Assembly (NCBI GenBank): GCA_964432595.1
Contig: CAYSOF010000028.1
Coordinates: 18,632 to 82,631 of the forward strand
Length of the DNA stretch: 64,000 nt
DNA from: DASYLJ01 sp964432595
GTDB lineage: Bacteria > Desulfobacterota > Binatia > DP-6
Direction of reading: 5' to 3'
Positions 47,249 to 56,072 of this stretch are shown here, piece by piece (position 1 is the first letter of the stretch; each line of letters opens with the position of its first letter). The notes beneath the pieces were generated by a model. It did no database searches, had not been told where the DNA came from, and worked only from the letters and a program-made list of their open reading frames with translations. A program made the position numbers and the translations under genes.

Positions 47249-47557
47249 ATGGCTGAGGAACCCGGAACCGAGACCAGCACCGGCGGCGCGGAGTCGCCGC
47301 GCAACTTCGATCTCCTGCTCGACATCCCGCTCGAGGTGACGGCCGAGATCGGCCGCGCGAAGCTGCCGCTGCGCGAGCTCCTGCAGCTCAACCCGGGCTC
47401 GGTCGTCGAGCTGATGAAGCTCGCCGGCGAGCCGATCGACGTGCTGGTGAACGGCAAGCTCGTCGCGCGCGGCGAGGCGGTGATGGTGAACGACAAGTTC
47501 GGCGTCCGTCTCACCGACATCGTGAGCCCGTCCGAGCGACTCGAGGGACTGGCGTGA
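47249..47557 (+). CDS. fliN: flagellar motor switch protein FliN
   Basis: 102 residues with the SpoA fold: DLLLDIPLEVTAEIGRAKLPLRELLQLNPGSVVELMKLAGEPIDVLVNGKLVARGEAVMVNDKFGVRLTDIV in order, here complete. GGAGG precedes the ATG. Overlaps fliO by 4 bases. Forms the base of the C-ring with FliM. Confidence 0.95.
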   Translation: MAEEPGTETSTGGAESPRNFDLLLDIPLEVTAEIGRAKLPLRELLQLNPGSVVELMKLAGEPIDVLVNGKLVARGEAVMVNDKFGVRLTDIVSPSERLEGLA

Positions 47558-47805
47558 CGTCGCTGCTCGGCTCGGTGCTCGGTGCCGCGCTCGCGCTGCT
47601 CGGGCTCGTGCTCGTGTGGCGGCAGCGCCGCCAGCAGCACGGCGGCGAAGCGATCCGCCTCGTCACGAGCCGCTATCTCGGCGGCAAGCGCTTCCTGACG
47701 ATCGTCGAGGTCGACGGCCAGCGGCTGCTGCTCGGGCTCTCGGGCGACACGGTCTCGCTGGTGACGCGGCTCGGCCGCGACGCGGAGGCCGCGGCGGCCG
47801 AATGA
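47554..47805 (+). CDS. fliO: flagellar export assembly protein FliO (short)
   Basis: 83 residues from GTG. One membrane segment (~7-23) then a small cytoplasmic domain with IRLVTSRYLGGKRFLTIVEVDGQRLLLGLSGDTVSLVTRL, which matches the FliO core. It is at the short end of the family. FliO helps assemble the FliP ring. Overlaps both fliN and fliP by 4 bases. Confidence 0.85.
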   Translation: MTSLLGSVLGAALALLGLVLVWRQRRQQHGGEAIRLVTSRYLGGKRFLTIVEVDGQRLLLGLSGDTVSLVTRLGRDAEAAAAE

Positions 47806-48479
47806 CCCCGCTGCTCCCGCAACTGTCCGTGCAGGTCGGTGGTGGCGACGGCGCCATCGCGACGCCGCTGCAGATCGTCGCGCTGCTGACGCTGCTGTCG
47901 CTCGCGCCGGCGATCCTGGTCACGCTCACCGGCTTCGTCCGCATCGTGATCGTGCTGTCGTTCCTGCGGCAGGCCGTCGGCACGCAGAGCATGCCGCCGA
48001 ACCAGGTGATCGTCTCGCTGGCGCTGTTCCTGACCGGCTTCGTGATGATGCCGACGCTGCGCCAGATCCACGAGACGGCGATGGTGCCGTACCAGGAGGA
48101 GCACATCACCGGCGAGGAGGCCCTCCAACGCGCCTACGATCCGCTGCGGCAGTTCATGCTGCGCCAGACGCGCGAGAAGGACCTGGCGCTCTTCATCGGC
48201 GCGACGAACACGCCGCGCCCCGACGGACCGACCGACGTGCCGCCGCAGGCGCTGATGCCGGCGTTTCTCATCTCGGAGCTGAAGACGGCCTTCCAGATGG
48301 GGTTCCTCGTCTACGTGCCGTTCCTGATCCTCGACATGGTGGTGGCCTCGGTCCTGACCTCGATGGGCATGATGATGCTGCCGCCGGTCCTGATCTCGCT
48401 GCCGTTCAAGCTGATGCTGTTCGTGCTGGTGGACGGGTGGAACGTGCTGACGGGCTCGCTCGTCACGAGCTTCCACTGA
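47802..48479 (+). CDS. fliP: flagellar export gate protein FliP
   Basis: 225 residues with four membrane segments. TGFVRIVIVLSFLRQAVGTQSMPPNQVIVSLALFLT and FLISELKTAFQMGFLVYVPFLILDMVVASVLTSMGMMMLPP are diagnostic. Unlike the enterobacterial protein no separate cleavable signal peptide is obvious at the N-terminus. Forms the FliP5-FliQ4-FliR1 export pore. Confidence 0.95.
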   Translation: MTPLLPQLSVQVGGGDGAIATPLQIVALLTLLSLAPAILVTLTGFVRIVIVLSFLRQAVGTQSMPPNQVIVSLALFLTGFVMMPTLRQIHETAMVPYQEEHITGEEALQRAYDPLRQFMLRQTREKDLALFIGATNTPRPDGPTDVPPQALMPAFLISELKTAFQMGFLVYVPFLILDMVVASVLTSMGMMMLPPVLISLPFKLMLFVLVDGWNVLTGSLVTSFH

Positions 48480-48501
48480 CGCTGTCACTGACTCGGGGGG
48501 G

Positions 48502-48777
48502 ATGCGGATGGGGGTGGAGACGGTGATCGGCATCGGCCGCGGCGCGCTCGAGGTGACGATCGCGCTCGCGGGGCCGGTGCTGCTGTTCGGGCTCGTCGCG
48601 GGACTCATCGTCAGCGTCTTCCAGGCGATGACGCAGATCAACGAGATCACGCTGACGTTCATCCCGAAGATCCTGGCGACCGTCGCGGCGCTGGCGCTCT
48701 TCGGCCCGTGGATGCTGACGCAGATGGTCTCCTACACGACCACGCTGTTCGAGAGCTTGCCGAACTACGTGCGCTGA
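48502..48777 (+). CDS. fliQ: flagellar export gate protein FliQ
   Basis: 91 residues, two membrane segments: ALAGPVLLFGLVAGLIVSVFQAMTQINEITLTFIPK with the conserved FQAxTQIxExTLxFIPK motif, and ILATVAALALFGPWMLTQM. The first ATG was used because a G-run ribosome-binding site lies just before it; a second ATG is two codons in. Confidence 0.93.
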   Translation: MRMGVETVIGIGRGALEVTIALAGPVLLFGLVAGLIVSVFQAMTQINEITLTFIPKILATVAALALFGPWMLTQMVSYTTTLFESLPNYVR

Positions 48778-48780
48778 CCG

Positions 48781-49548
48781 ATGCCGATCCCGGATCCGAC
48801 GAGCTTCCTGCTGGTCCTGGCGCGCTGCGCCGGCCTGGTGATGGGAGCGCCGATCTTCGGCCACCTGCTGGTCCCGCTGCGCGGCCGCATCGGCCTCGCG
48901 ATGCTGTTCGCCATCGCGCTGGCGCCCGTGGCCACCACCGACGTCACCACGCCGCCCACGCTGTGGACGATGGCGGGGCTCGTCGTCGTCGAGTCGATCC
49001 TGGGGTTCGTCCTCGGCTTCATCGCCCAGATGATCTTCGCGGGCGTCCAGCTCGGCGGCCAGCTCGCCGGCATGGAAATCGGGTTCGGCCTCTCGAACCT
49101 GATCGATCCGCAGTCGAACGCGCAGTCGACCGTCGTCGCCGAGTGGCAGCAGCTGATGGCGCTGCTCGTCTTCCTGGCGCTCGACGTGCACCACCTCCTG
49201 CTGCGCGCGCTGATCGAGAGCTTCCGCGTCGTGCCGCTCGGCGCGGCCGTCGTCGGCACGGGCATCCTCCGCGGCGTGGCCATGCGCGGCGGCGAGATCT
49301 TCGCCGTCGGCATGCGCATCGCGGCGCCCGTGCTGCTCGTGCTGCTGATGACGAACGCGGCGCTCGGCGTCCTCGCGCGTACGATTCCGCAGCTGAACGT
49401 GTTCGTCGTCGGCTTCCCGGTGAACGTCGGCGTGGGGCTCATCGTGCTCGGCGCGTCGCTGCCGTTCACGTTCCGCTTCCTGGCGCAGGAGTTCACCGAC
49501 CTCGGGCCGACGCTCGGGATGATCCTGCGGGGGTTCGTCGATGGCTGA
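48781..49548 (+). CDS. fliR: flagellar export gate protein FliR
   Basis: 255 residues with about six membrane segments. Conserved features: ARCAGLVMGAPIFGHLLVPLRGRIGLA, GFIAQMIFAGVQLGGQLAGMEIGFG, and FVVGFPVNVGVGLIVLGASLP. Starts three bases after fliQ and overlaps flhB by 8 bases. Confidence 0.95.
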   Translation: MPIPDPTSFLLVLARCAGLVMGAPIFGHLLVPLRGRIGLAMLFAIALAPVATTDVTTPPTLWTMAGLVVVESILGFVLGFIAQMIFAGVQLGGQLAGMEIGFGLSNLIDPQSNAQSTVVAEWQQLMALLVFLALDVHHLLLRALIESFRVVPLGAAVVGTGILRGVAMRGGEIFAVGMRIAAPVLLVLLMTNAALGVLARTIPQLNVFVVGFPVNVGVGLIVLGASLPFTFRFLAQEFTDLGPTLGMILRGFVDG

Positions 49549-50620
49549 CGACGGCGCCGGCGATCGTACAGAGAAAGCGACACCAAAACGTCGCGAGGAC
49601 GCGCGCAAGAAGGGTCAGGTCGTCCTCTCGCCCGAGGTGTCGCCGGTGGCGGTGATGCTCGCGGCGCTGGCCGTCGCGTCGTGGGGTGCCCCCGAGATGG
49701 TCGCGCGCAGCCGACTCGTGCTGCGCGCGTGGCTCGCGGCCGTCGGTCCGGTCGGGTCGAACGACGATTCGCTGTGGCCGCTGTTCTCGCAGACGCTGCA
49801 CGAGCTCGGCACGCTCTTCGCGCCGTTCTTCCTCATGGTGATGGTCGTCGGCGTGGGCACGGTCATCGCCCAGGTCGGCTTCCAGGTGAACCCGGAGCTG
49901 CTGATGCCCCAGATCAGCCGGCTCGGGTTGGCGACGGGCGCCAAGCGGCTCTTCTCGGCGCAAGGCACGGCGAACCTCGTGAAGGCCGTCGTCAAGATCG
50001 TCGTCGTGCTGGCGATCGCCTACCAGGTGCTGTGGGCGTTCGGGCAGATGGCGATCGTCGCGCCGGCGATGCCGCTCGAGGACATCTTCGCGCTGTCCGG
50101 CGCCGGCGTCCGCAGGCTGCTCCTCGTCATGGTCGCGCCGCTCGCCGTGCTCGGCGCGACCGACTGGGCGTTCCAGCGCTGGCAGCACGAGCGCAGCCTC
50201 CGGATGAGCCGGCAGGAAGTGAAGGAGGAGCACAAGGAGACGGAAGGCAATCCGCAGATCCGCGGCCGTTTCCGCCGCGCGCATCGCGAGATCGCGAAGC
50301 GGCGCATGCTGAACGACGTCCGCGACGCCGACGTCGTGCTGACCAACCCGACCCACGTCGCCGTGGCGCTGCGCTACCGGCCCGACGAGATGGCGGCCCC
50401 GAAGGTGCTCGCGAAGGGCGCCGACGAGATGGCGGCGCGCATCAAGGAGGCCGCCCGCAAGGCCGGCGTGCCCATCGTCGAGCGCCGCGCGCTCGCGCGC
50501 GCGCTCTTCCGCACGGTGCAGGTCGGCAACGAGATCCCGTCGACGCTCTACAAGGCCGTCGCCGAGATCCTCGCCTACATCTACTCGTTGCGCGGCCCGG
50601 CCGCGGGAGAGGTGCAGTAG
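49541..50620 (+). CDS. flhB: flagellar export specificity switch protein FlhB
   Basis: 359 residues. The N-terminal segment KATPKRREDARKKGQVVLSPEV precedes four membrane spans. The cytoplasmic domain holds the autocleavage site N269-P-T-H in LTNPTHVAVALRY, needed to switch from rod/hook to filament export. RALARALFRTVQVGNEIP is the usual C-terminal segment. Overlaps fliR. Confidence 0.95.
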   Translation: MADDGAGDRTEKATPKRREDARKKGQVVLSPEVSPVAVMLAALAVASWGAPEMVARSRLVLRAWLAAVGPVGSNDDSLWPLFSQTLHELGTLFAPFFLMVMVVGVGTVIAQVGFQVNPELLMPQISRLGLATGAKRLFSAQGTANLVKAVVKIVVVLAIAYQVLWAFGQMAIVAPAMPLEDIFALSGAGVRRLLLVMVAPLAVLGATDWAFQRWQHERSLRMSRQEVKEEHKETEGNPQIRGRFRRAHREIAKRRMLNDVRDADVVLTNPTHVAVALRYRPDEMAAPKVLAKGADEMAARIKEAARKAGVPIVERRALARALFRTVQVGNEIPSTLYKAVAEILAYIYSLRGPAAGEVQ

Positions 50621-50623
50621 CAC

Positions 50624-52726
50624 ATGGCCACCGCTGCCGCGGCCGCACCGGCGCCGTCCCAGACGTCGACCGGCGAGCTCGTCATCCCGCTCGCCCTCGT
50701 CGGCGTCGTGGTGATCATGGTGATCCCGCTGCCGCCGTTCCTGATCGACATGATGCTCGCGATGTCGATCGGCATTTCGCTCGTCATCCTGATGGTCGGG
50801 ATGTACACGCAGCGGCCTCTCGAGTTCTCGACGTTCCCGTCGGTGCTGCTGGTCGTGACGCTCTTCCGGCTGTCGCTGAACGTGGCGTCGACGCGACTCA
50901 TCCTGCTGCACGGGCATGACGGGCCGGGCGCGGCGGGCCACGTCATCCAGGCCTTCGGCAACTTCGTCGTCGGCGGCAGCTACGCCGTCGGCATCGTCGT
51001 CTTCCTGATCCTGGCGGTCATCAACTTCGCCGTCATCACGAAGGGCGCCGGGCGCATCGCCGAAGTCGCCGCGCGCTTCACCCTCGACGCGATGCCCGGC
51101 AAGCAGCTCGCGATCGACGCCGACCTGAACAGCGGCCTCATCACCGAGAAGGACGCACGCACGCGACGGAAGAACGTCGAGGACGAGGCGGACTTCTACG
51201 GCGCGATGGACGGCGCCAGCAAGTTCGTCCGCGGCGACGCCGTGGCCAGCCTCGTCATCACGGCGATCAACATCGTCGGCGGCTTCTTCATCGGCGTCGC
51301 GCAGAACGGCCTCGACTGGCAGACCGCGGCGCAGACCTACACGATCCTGACGATCGGCGACGGCCTCGTCTCGGCGCTGCCGGCGCTGCTCATCTCGACG
51401 GCCGCCGGCATCATCGTGACGCGCGCGGCGTCTGGCGCGGACCTCGGCAGCGAGGTCGCCGGGCAGCTGCTCGCGAGCCCGCGCGTCCTCTGGATGGTGA
51501 CGGGCATCCTCGGCGCCTTCGCGCTGGTGCCCGGCCTGCCGTTCCTGCCGTTCATGCTGCTGGCCGGCGCGACGGGCAGCCTCGCGGCCGCCGGCGGGAT
51601 GCCGCTTCCCGCGCCGCCCGAGCCCGAGACGGTCGGCGGCGTGCCGGCGGTGCGCAAGGACGATCGCCCCGAGGGGCTCCTGCCGCTCGACCTGATGGAG
51701 CTCGAGGTCGGCTTCGAGCTGGTGCCGCTCGTCGACGGCGCGACCGGCTCGGTGGGCGAGAGCGGCGGCGATCTCGTCGACCGCATCCGCACGCTGCGCC
51801 GGCAGCTCGCGCTCGAGATGGGCTTCATCGTTCCGCCCGTCCACATCCGCGACAACCTGCAGATCCGCCCGAACGGCTACACGATCCTGCTGAAGGGGAT
51901 CGAGGTGGCGCGCGGCGAGGTGCGGGTCGGCTGCCACCTGGCGATCAACCCGGGCACCGTCGCCGCCACCGTCCCCGGGGTGCCGACGCGCGAGCCGGCG
52001 TTCGGCCTGGAGGCGCTCTGGGTGACGACGGGCGAGCGCGACCGCGCGCAGCTGGCCGGGTACACGGTCGTCGACGGCGGCACGGTCATCATCACGCACC
52101 TGACGGAGGTGATCCGCCGGCACGCGCACGAGCTGCTCGGCCGCCAGGAGGTGCAGGGGCTGCTCGACCAGCTCGCGCGCACGCGGCCGAAGGTCGTCGA
52201 GGAGCTGGTGCCGCAGCTGCTGTCCGTCGGCGGCGTGCAGAAGGTCCTGCAGAACCTGCTGCGCGAGGGCGTGTCCGTGCGCGACCTGCCGACGATCCTC
52301 GAAGCCGTGGCCGACGTCGCGGTGCGCACGAAGGACCCGGACGTCCTCACCGAGCACGCGCGCCAGGCCCTCGGCCGTTCGATCACACAGCGGCTCGTCG
52401 GGCCGGACGGCTCGCTGGCACTGATGACGCTGGCCGGACCCATCGAGCGCTCGCTGGTCGACTCGCTCCAGCGGACGGAGGACGGCACGAACCTGGCGCT
52501 CGAGCCGCTGCTCGCGCAGCGGCTCGTCACGCGGCTCGGGCAGTGGTCCGAGCGCTTCGCGACGCAGCACCTGCAGCCGGTGCTCCTCTGCGGTGCGACG
52601 CTACGCCCGCACCTGCGCCGCCTCCTCGAGCGCTACCTCCCGTCGCTCGTGCTGCTGAGCCCGCAGGAGATCGCGCCGTCCGTGCGCATCCACTCGCTCG
52701 GCGTCGTGACCCTGGAGGAGAGCTGA
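50624..52726 (+). CDS. flhA: flagellar export gate protein FlhA
   Basis: 700 residues, full length. Eight membrane segments in the first ~320 residues with RPLEFSTFPSVLLVVTLFRLSLNVASTRLIL and the FHIPEP loop region AARFTLDAMPGKQLAIDADLNSGLI. The cytoplasmic domain (DLMELEVGFELVPLVD to VARGEVRVGCHLAINPG, and the TVIITHLTEVIRRHAHELLGRQEVQGLLD segment) docks chaperone-substrate complexes. Confidence 0.95.
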   Translation: MATAAAAAPAPSQTSTGELVIPLALVGVVVIMVIPLPPFLIDMMLAMSIGISLVILMVGMYTQRPLEFSTFPSVLLVVTLFRLSLNVASTRLILLHGHDGPGAAGHVIQAFGNFVVGGSYAVGIVVFLILAVINFAVITKGAGRIAEVAARFTLDAMPGKQLAIDADLNSGLITEKDARTRRKNVEDEADFYGAMDGASKFVRGDAVASLVITAINIVGGFFIGVAQNGLDWQTAAQTYTILTIGDGLVSALPALLISTAAGIIVTRAASGADLGSEVAGQLLASPRVLWMVTGILGAFALVPGLPFLPFMLLAGATGSLAAAGGMPLPAPPEPETVGGVPAVRKDDRPEGLLPLDLMELEVGFELVPLVDGATGSVGESGGDLVDRIRTLRRQLALEMGFIVPPVHIRDNLQIRPNGYTILLKGIEVARGEVRVGCHLAINPGTVAATVPGVPTREPAFGLEALWVTTGERDRAQLAGYTVVDGGTVIITHLTEVIRRHAHELLGRQEVQGLLDQLARTRPKVVEELVPQLLSVGGVQKVLQNLLREGVSVRDLPTILEAVADVAVRTKDPDVLTEHARQALGRSITQRLVGPDGSLALMTLAGPIERSLVDSLQRTEDGTNLALEPLLAQRLVTRLGQWSERFATQHLQPVLLCGATLRPHLRRLLERYLPSLVLLSPQEIAPSVRIHSLGVVTLEES

Positions 52727-52727
52727 G

Positions 52728-53702
52728 ATGCGGATCCGACGGATCACGGCGGCGACCATGGCGGACGCGCTGCGCGAGGTGAAGGCCGCGCTGGGCGCGG
52801 ACGCGGTGCTGCTGGACACCTCGACCGCCGACGGCGCCGTCACGATCACCGCCGCCGTCGACGACGACGCCCCGCCGCCCGCGGGCGACGACGAGCTGCG
52901 CCGCGAGGTGCAGGAGCTCACGGCGCTCGTCCGCACGCTCGTGCCGGCGCTGTGCGACGAGGCCGCGCCCGCGGTGCGCGCCTTGGCGACCGGCCTGGCG
53001 GCGCAGGGCGTGGACGGCGCCGTCGCGGCGGCGCTGGTCCGCGACACCGCGGCGGCCATGGCCGGTGGCTGCACGCTCGCCGACGCGCTCGCCGCCACGC
53101 TGCCGCTCGGCGCGGACGGCGCGCGCCGCGTGCGCCTCGTCGTCGGGCCGCCGGGTGAGGGCAAGACGACGGTCCTCGTGCAGCTCGCCGTGCGCGAACG
53201 GCTGGCGGGCCGCCGCGTGGCGCTGATCGGCGCCGACGACGCGCGCATCGGGGCGGGGGCGGCGCTTTCTGCCTACGGCCGCGCGCTCGACGTGCCCGTC
53301 CTGCTGGCGCGCGAGCCGGGCGCACTGGCCCGGGCGCTCGCCCGGCTGGCGGACGTCGATCGCGTCTTCGTCGACACGCACGGGGCGACGGCGAGTCAGA
53401 AGGACGAACTCGGCGAGTTGGCTCGGCTGGCGGACGAAGCCGGTCCGGACGCCGGGCGTACGCTCGTGCTCGGGGCCGGGGCGGGCAGCACCGCCGCCGC
53501 GCGAACGTGCCACGCGTACGCGGGTTTCGGCCTCGACGGCTGCGTGGTCACCAAGCTCGACGCGGCTCCGGGCGCGCCCGTGCTGGGCGAGCTGTGGCGG
53601 CACCGGGTGCCGGTGACGCACCTCGCGGCCGGCCCGCGCATTCCCACCGACCTCGAGCCGGCGACCGCGGAGCGCCTGGCACGTTGTCTGCTGGCTGCCT
53701 GA
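52728..53702 (+). CDS. flhF: flagellar placement GTPase FlhF
   Basis: 324 residues. MRIRRITAATMADALREVKAALGADAVLLD is the FlhF B-domain start; N domain ~60-130; the SRP-type G domain begins with P-loop GPPGEGKTT at 140-148 (more often GPTGVGKTT). The G3 region reads DTHGA rather than DTAGR, and G4 is VTKLDAAPG. It sets flagellar position and number together with FlhG. The start codon lies one base after the flhA stop codon. Confidence 0.9.
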   Translation: MRIRRITAATMADALREVKAALGADAVLLDTSTADGAVTITAAVDDDAPPPAGDDELRREVQELTALVRTLVPALCDEAAPAVRALATGLAAQGVDGAVAAALVRDTAAAMAGGCTLADALAATLPLGADGARRVRLVVGPPGEGKTTVLVQLAVRERLAGRRVALIGADDARIGAGAALSAYGRALDVPVLLAREPGALARALARLADVDRVFVDTHGATASQKDELGELARLADEAGPDAGRTLVLGAGAGSTAAARTCHAYAGFGLDGCVVTKLDAAPGAPVLGELWRHRVPVTHLAAGPRIPTDLEPATAERLARCLLAA

Positions 53703-53724
53703 CTGGAGGGGGACGGGCACGCGC

Positions 53725-54582
53725 ATGGACAATGGGATCGTAGAGGCCGCCATCGCTCGGCCGGCAGCCGCGAACGCGCCGCTGCGCGTGGTGGCGGTAG
53801 CGAGCGGGAAGGGCGGCGTCGGCAAGACGAGCCTGGCGGCAAATCTTGCCGTCTCGCTCGCGAAGCGCGGTCTCCGCGTGTGCGTGCTCGACGCCGACCT
53901 CGGCCTGGCGAACCTCGACGTCGTCCTGGGGCTGTCGCCCGCGCGCAGTCTGCTGCACGTCGTGCGCGGCGAGGCGCGGCTCGACGAGGTGATCGTCGGG
54001 GGGCCCGCCGGCATCCGCGTCGTGCCCGCCGCGAGCGGCTTCCTCGAGCTGACCGCGCTGACGGCGGAGCAGCAGCTGGCGCTGCTGGCCGAGGTGGACG
54101 CGCTCGAGGACGCGCTCGACGTCCTCCTGATCGACGTCGGCGCCGGGATCACGCCGAACGTGCTGTTCTTCGCCGCGGCCGCCGCCGAGACGCTGATCGT
54201 GCTGACGCCGGAGCCGACGGCGCTCACGGACGCGTACGCGCTGATCAAGCTCCTCGCGACGCGCCACGGCCGCCAGGAGTTCCTCGTCGTCGTCAACATG
54301 GCCGTCAGCGTCGCCGACGCCGACGCCGCGTTCCGCCGCCTCCAGCGCGTCACCGAGCGCTTCCTCCGCGTGCGCCTCGAGTACGAGGGATTCGTCCCCT
54401 CGGACGACGCCGTCACGCGCGCCGTGCGCCGCCAGCAACCCGTCGTCCTCGAGGCGCCCGGCACGCCCGCGAGCATGGCCATCGCGCGCATCGCGCAGCG
54501 GCTCGCCGCGCGTCCGCCGGCCGCGCCGTCCGGGGGCATCCAGTTCTTCTTCCGTCGTCTGGTCGCCGAGGGAGGCGCGTGA
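53725..54582 (+). CDS. flhG: flagellar number regulator FlhG (MinD-like ATPase)
   Basis: 285 residues. The deviant Walker A is GKGGVGKT at 29-36 in VVAVASGKGGVGKTSLAANLA; DADLGLANLDVVLGL and LIDVGAGI follow; VVNMAVSVADADAAFRRLQRV is typical of FlhG rather than MinD. In Pseudomonas and Vibrio FlhG (FleN) also antagonises FleQ-type activators, which would connect it to the sigma-54 regulon seen here. Confidence 0.92.
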   Translation: MDNGIVEAAIARPAAANAPLRVVAVASGKGGVGKTSLAANLAVSLAKRGLRVCVLDADLGLANLDVVLGLSPARSLLHVVRGEARLDEVIVGGPAGIRVVPAASGFLELTALTAEQQLALLAEVDALEDALDVLLIDVGAGITPNVLFFAAAAAETLIVLTPEPTALTDAYALIKLLATRHGRQEFLVVVNMAVSVADADAAFRRLQRVTERFLRVRLEYEGFVPSDDAVTRAVRRQQPVVLEAPGTPASMAIARIAQRLAARPPAAPSGGIQFFFRRLVAEGGA

Positions 54583-54584
54583 AC

Positions 54585-55382
54585 ATGCCCGAGACCGGCT
54601 ACGGCGAGCTCGGGCGACGACGGGGACGGCCCCGCGCGTCGACCTACACGCCGCTCCAGGGGGATCGCGAGGAGATCCTGCGTCGCTACATGCCGCTCGT
54701 GCGGCGGGTGGTGCAGCGCCTCGCCGTCCGCAAGCCGCCGCACATCGAGCTCGACGACCTCGTGTCGTGGGGCATCGTCGGGCTGCTCGACGCCATCGGC
54801 AAGTACGACCCGAAGAAGGAAGCGCTGTTCTCGACGTACGCGCAGTTCCGCATCCGCGGCGCGATCCTCGACCACCTGCGCTCGCTCGACTGGGTGCCGC
54901 GCAGCGTCCGCCAGAAGGCGGCGCTCGTCGAGAAGATCTCGCACGAGCTCGAAGGGCGCCTCGGGCGTCCGCCGACGGAGGACGAGCTGGCCACCGAGCT
55001 CGGCATGTCGCTCGAGGACTACCAGGAGCTGCTGACCAAGGTCGGCGAGATGAGCCTCTTCAGCCTGGAGGACCTCGGCTTCGGCAGCGGCGAGGAGCGC
55101 TTCAACCTGGAGCGCGGTCAGGAGGAGGGCGAGGCCGATCCGCTGCGGGCGCTCCTCACGCAGGAGCGGGTATCGCTGGTTGCGCAGGCCATCGCGCGCC
55201 TGCCCGAGCGCGAGAAGCTGATCATCTCGCTGTACTACAACGACGAGCTCACCATGAAGGAGGTGGGCGCGGTGCTCGGTCTCACCGAGTCGCGCGTGTC
55301 GCAGCTGCATTCGCAGGCGACGTTGCGCCTGAAAAGCCACCTGCGCGGCTTCGCCGCCACAGGGGGGCCGGAAGAGGAGTGA
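54585..55382 (+). CDS. fliA: flagellar sigma factor FliA (sigma-28)
   Basis: 265 residues from ATG 54585 with GGGAGG upstream; a GTG two codons earlier is possible. Region 2 (YMPLVRRVVQRLAVRKPPHIELDDLVSWGIVGLLDAIGKYDP, FSTYAQFRIRGAILDHLRSLDWVPRSVR), region 3 and region 4 (LPEREKLIISLYYNDELTMKEVGAVLGLTESRVSQLHSQA) are all intact. It directs late flagellar genes; a matching promoter drives flgM at 60751. Its partner FlgM is encoded 6 kb downstream. Confidence 0.95.
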   Translation: MPETGYGELGRRRGRPRASTYTPLQGDREEILRRYMPLVRRVVQRLAVRKPPHIELDDLVSWGIVGLLDAIGKYDPKKEALFSTYAQFRIRGAILDHLRSLDWVPRSVRQKAALVEKISHELEGRLGRPPTEDELATELGMSLEDYQELLTKVGEMSLFSLEDLGFGSGEERFNLERGQEEGEADPLRALLTQERVSLVAQAIARLPEREKLIISLYYNDELTMKEVGAVLGLTESRVSQLHSQATLRLKSHLRGFAATGGPEEE

Positions 55383-55383
55383 C

Positions 55384-55563
55384 GTGGAGACGGTGAGCGG
55401 ACTGCGCGAGCGCGGAGCACGCGACGGGGCGGACACCCCGACGCCCCGCCGACGCCGGACCGCGGAGCCGCATCCGCAGCTCCTCGAGGACCCGATGGAC
55501 GAGCACGACGACGCGCCGCCGACCCCGGTTCCGCCGGGCCGACGACTCGACGTCTTCGCGTGA
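55384..55563 (+). CDS. small 59-residue ORF between fliA and a coiled-coil gene
   Basis: A GTG one base after the fliA stop opens a 59-codon frame that ends immediately before the AAGGAGGGA ribosome-binding site of the next gene, so it fills the gap exactly. The product is Arg/Pro/Asp-rich and probably disordered (RERGARDGADTPTPRRRR, DEHDDAPPTPVPPGRR). No homologue recognised. Supported only by position and frame; it may be a small cytoplasmic protein or untranslated spacer. Confidence 0.4.
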   Translation: METVSGLRERGARDGADTPTPRRRRTAEPHPQLLEDPMDEHDDAPPTPVPPGRRLDVFA

Positions 55564-55576
55564 AGGAGGGAGTGCG

Positions 55577-55993
55577 ATGATGGAGAACCTGCTGCTGGCC
55601 ACCACGATCGTCGACCTGATCGCCGTCGCCGGGCTCGCCTGGCTGGTCGTGCGGAGCGGCCGCGATCGCGAGATCGCGTCGGCCGATCAGCGCATGGCGC
55701 TGGAGCGCCTGCGCAACGAGCTGGCGACGCTGCTCGACGACGCCGAGGAGCGGGCCCGGTCGCTCGAGCGCATGCTCGGCGCCCGCGAGCAGAGCCTGCG
55801 CGCGATGATGATCGACCTCGGCCGCAGCGAGGCGCAGCCCGACGTCCGGCGTCCCGCGCCGGCGCCCGAGCGGCCCGCCGCGCCGTTCACGCGTCCCTTC
55901 GCGCCGGCGGCGGAGACCACGCCGGTCGATCCCGCCGAGCTGCGGCTGCGGCGCGAGCTCGACCTCAGCCTGGGCAGAGGTCGCCTGGCCTAG
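55577..55993 (+). CDS. membrane-anchored coiled-coil protein in flagellar operon
   Basis: 138 residues. One N-terminal membrane segment (~5-25, LLLATTIVDLIAVAGLAWLVV), a coiled coil (~28-85, RMALERLRNELATLLDDAEERARSLERML), a Pro/Ala-rich linker and a short conserved-looking C-terminus (ELRLRRELDLSLGRGRLA). Its place after fliA and its shape match small proteins such as Bacillus SwrB and DUF2802-type products found after fliA in other flagellar operons. A role in export-gate or basal-body assembly is inferred. Last gene of the fliL operon. Confidence 0.65.
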   Translation: MMENLLLATTIVDLIAVAGLAWLVVRSGRDREIASADQRMALERLRNELATLLDDAEERARSLERMLGAREQSLRAMMIDLGRSEAQPDVRRPAPAPERPAAPFTRPFAPAAETTPVDPAELRLRRELDLSLGRGRLA

Positions 55994-56008
55994 GCAGCTC
56001 TTGCCGGC

Positions 56009-56037
56009 GTGACGGGTGGCCCTGCGGCATCCGTCAC
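56009..56037 (+). terminator. possible hairpin between fliL and flgF operons
   Basis: GTGACGG and CCGTCAC arms separated by 15 bases, just after the coiled-coil gene and immediately upstream of the flgF -24 element. It could end the previous operon or be a regulator site overlapping the promoter. Confidence 0.35.
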
Positions 56038-56038
56038 G

Positions 56039-56054
56039 TGGCACTGCCCTTGCT
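56039..56054 (+). promoter_or_regulatory. sigma-54 (-24/-12) promoter of flgF operon
   Basis: TGGCACTGCCCTTGCT: full consensus at both elements, GG and GC 10 bases apart. Predicted +1 near 56065, eight bases before the flgF ATG; GGGGA begins at the predicted +1. Confidence 0.8.
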
Positions 56055-56072
56055 GACTTCCCACGGGGACGA

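Noticed and set aside
49493..52570. A 1,025-codon antisense frame opposite flhB and flhA
   Set aside because: Shadow of flhBA; product is almost only Arg, Asp, His and Val with no fold-like pattern.
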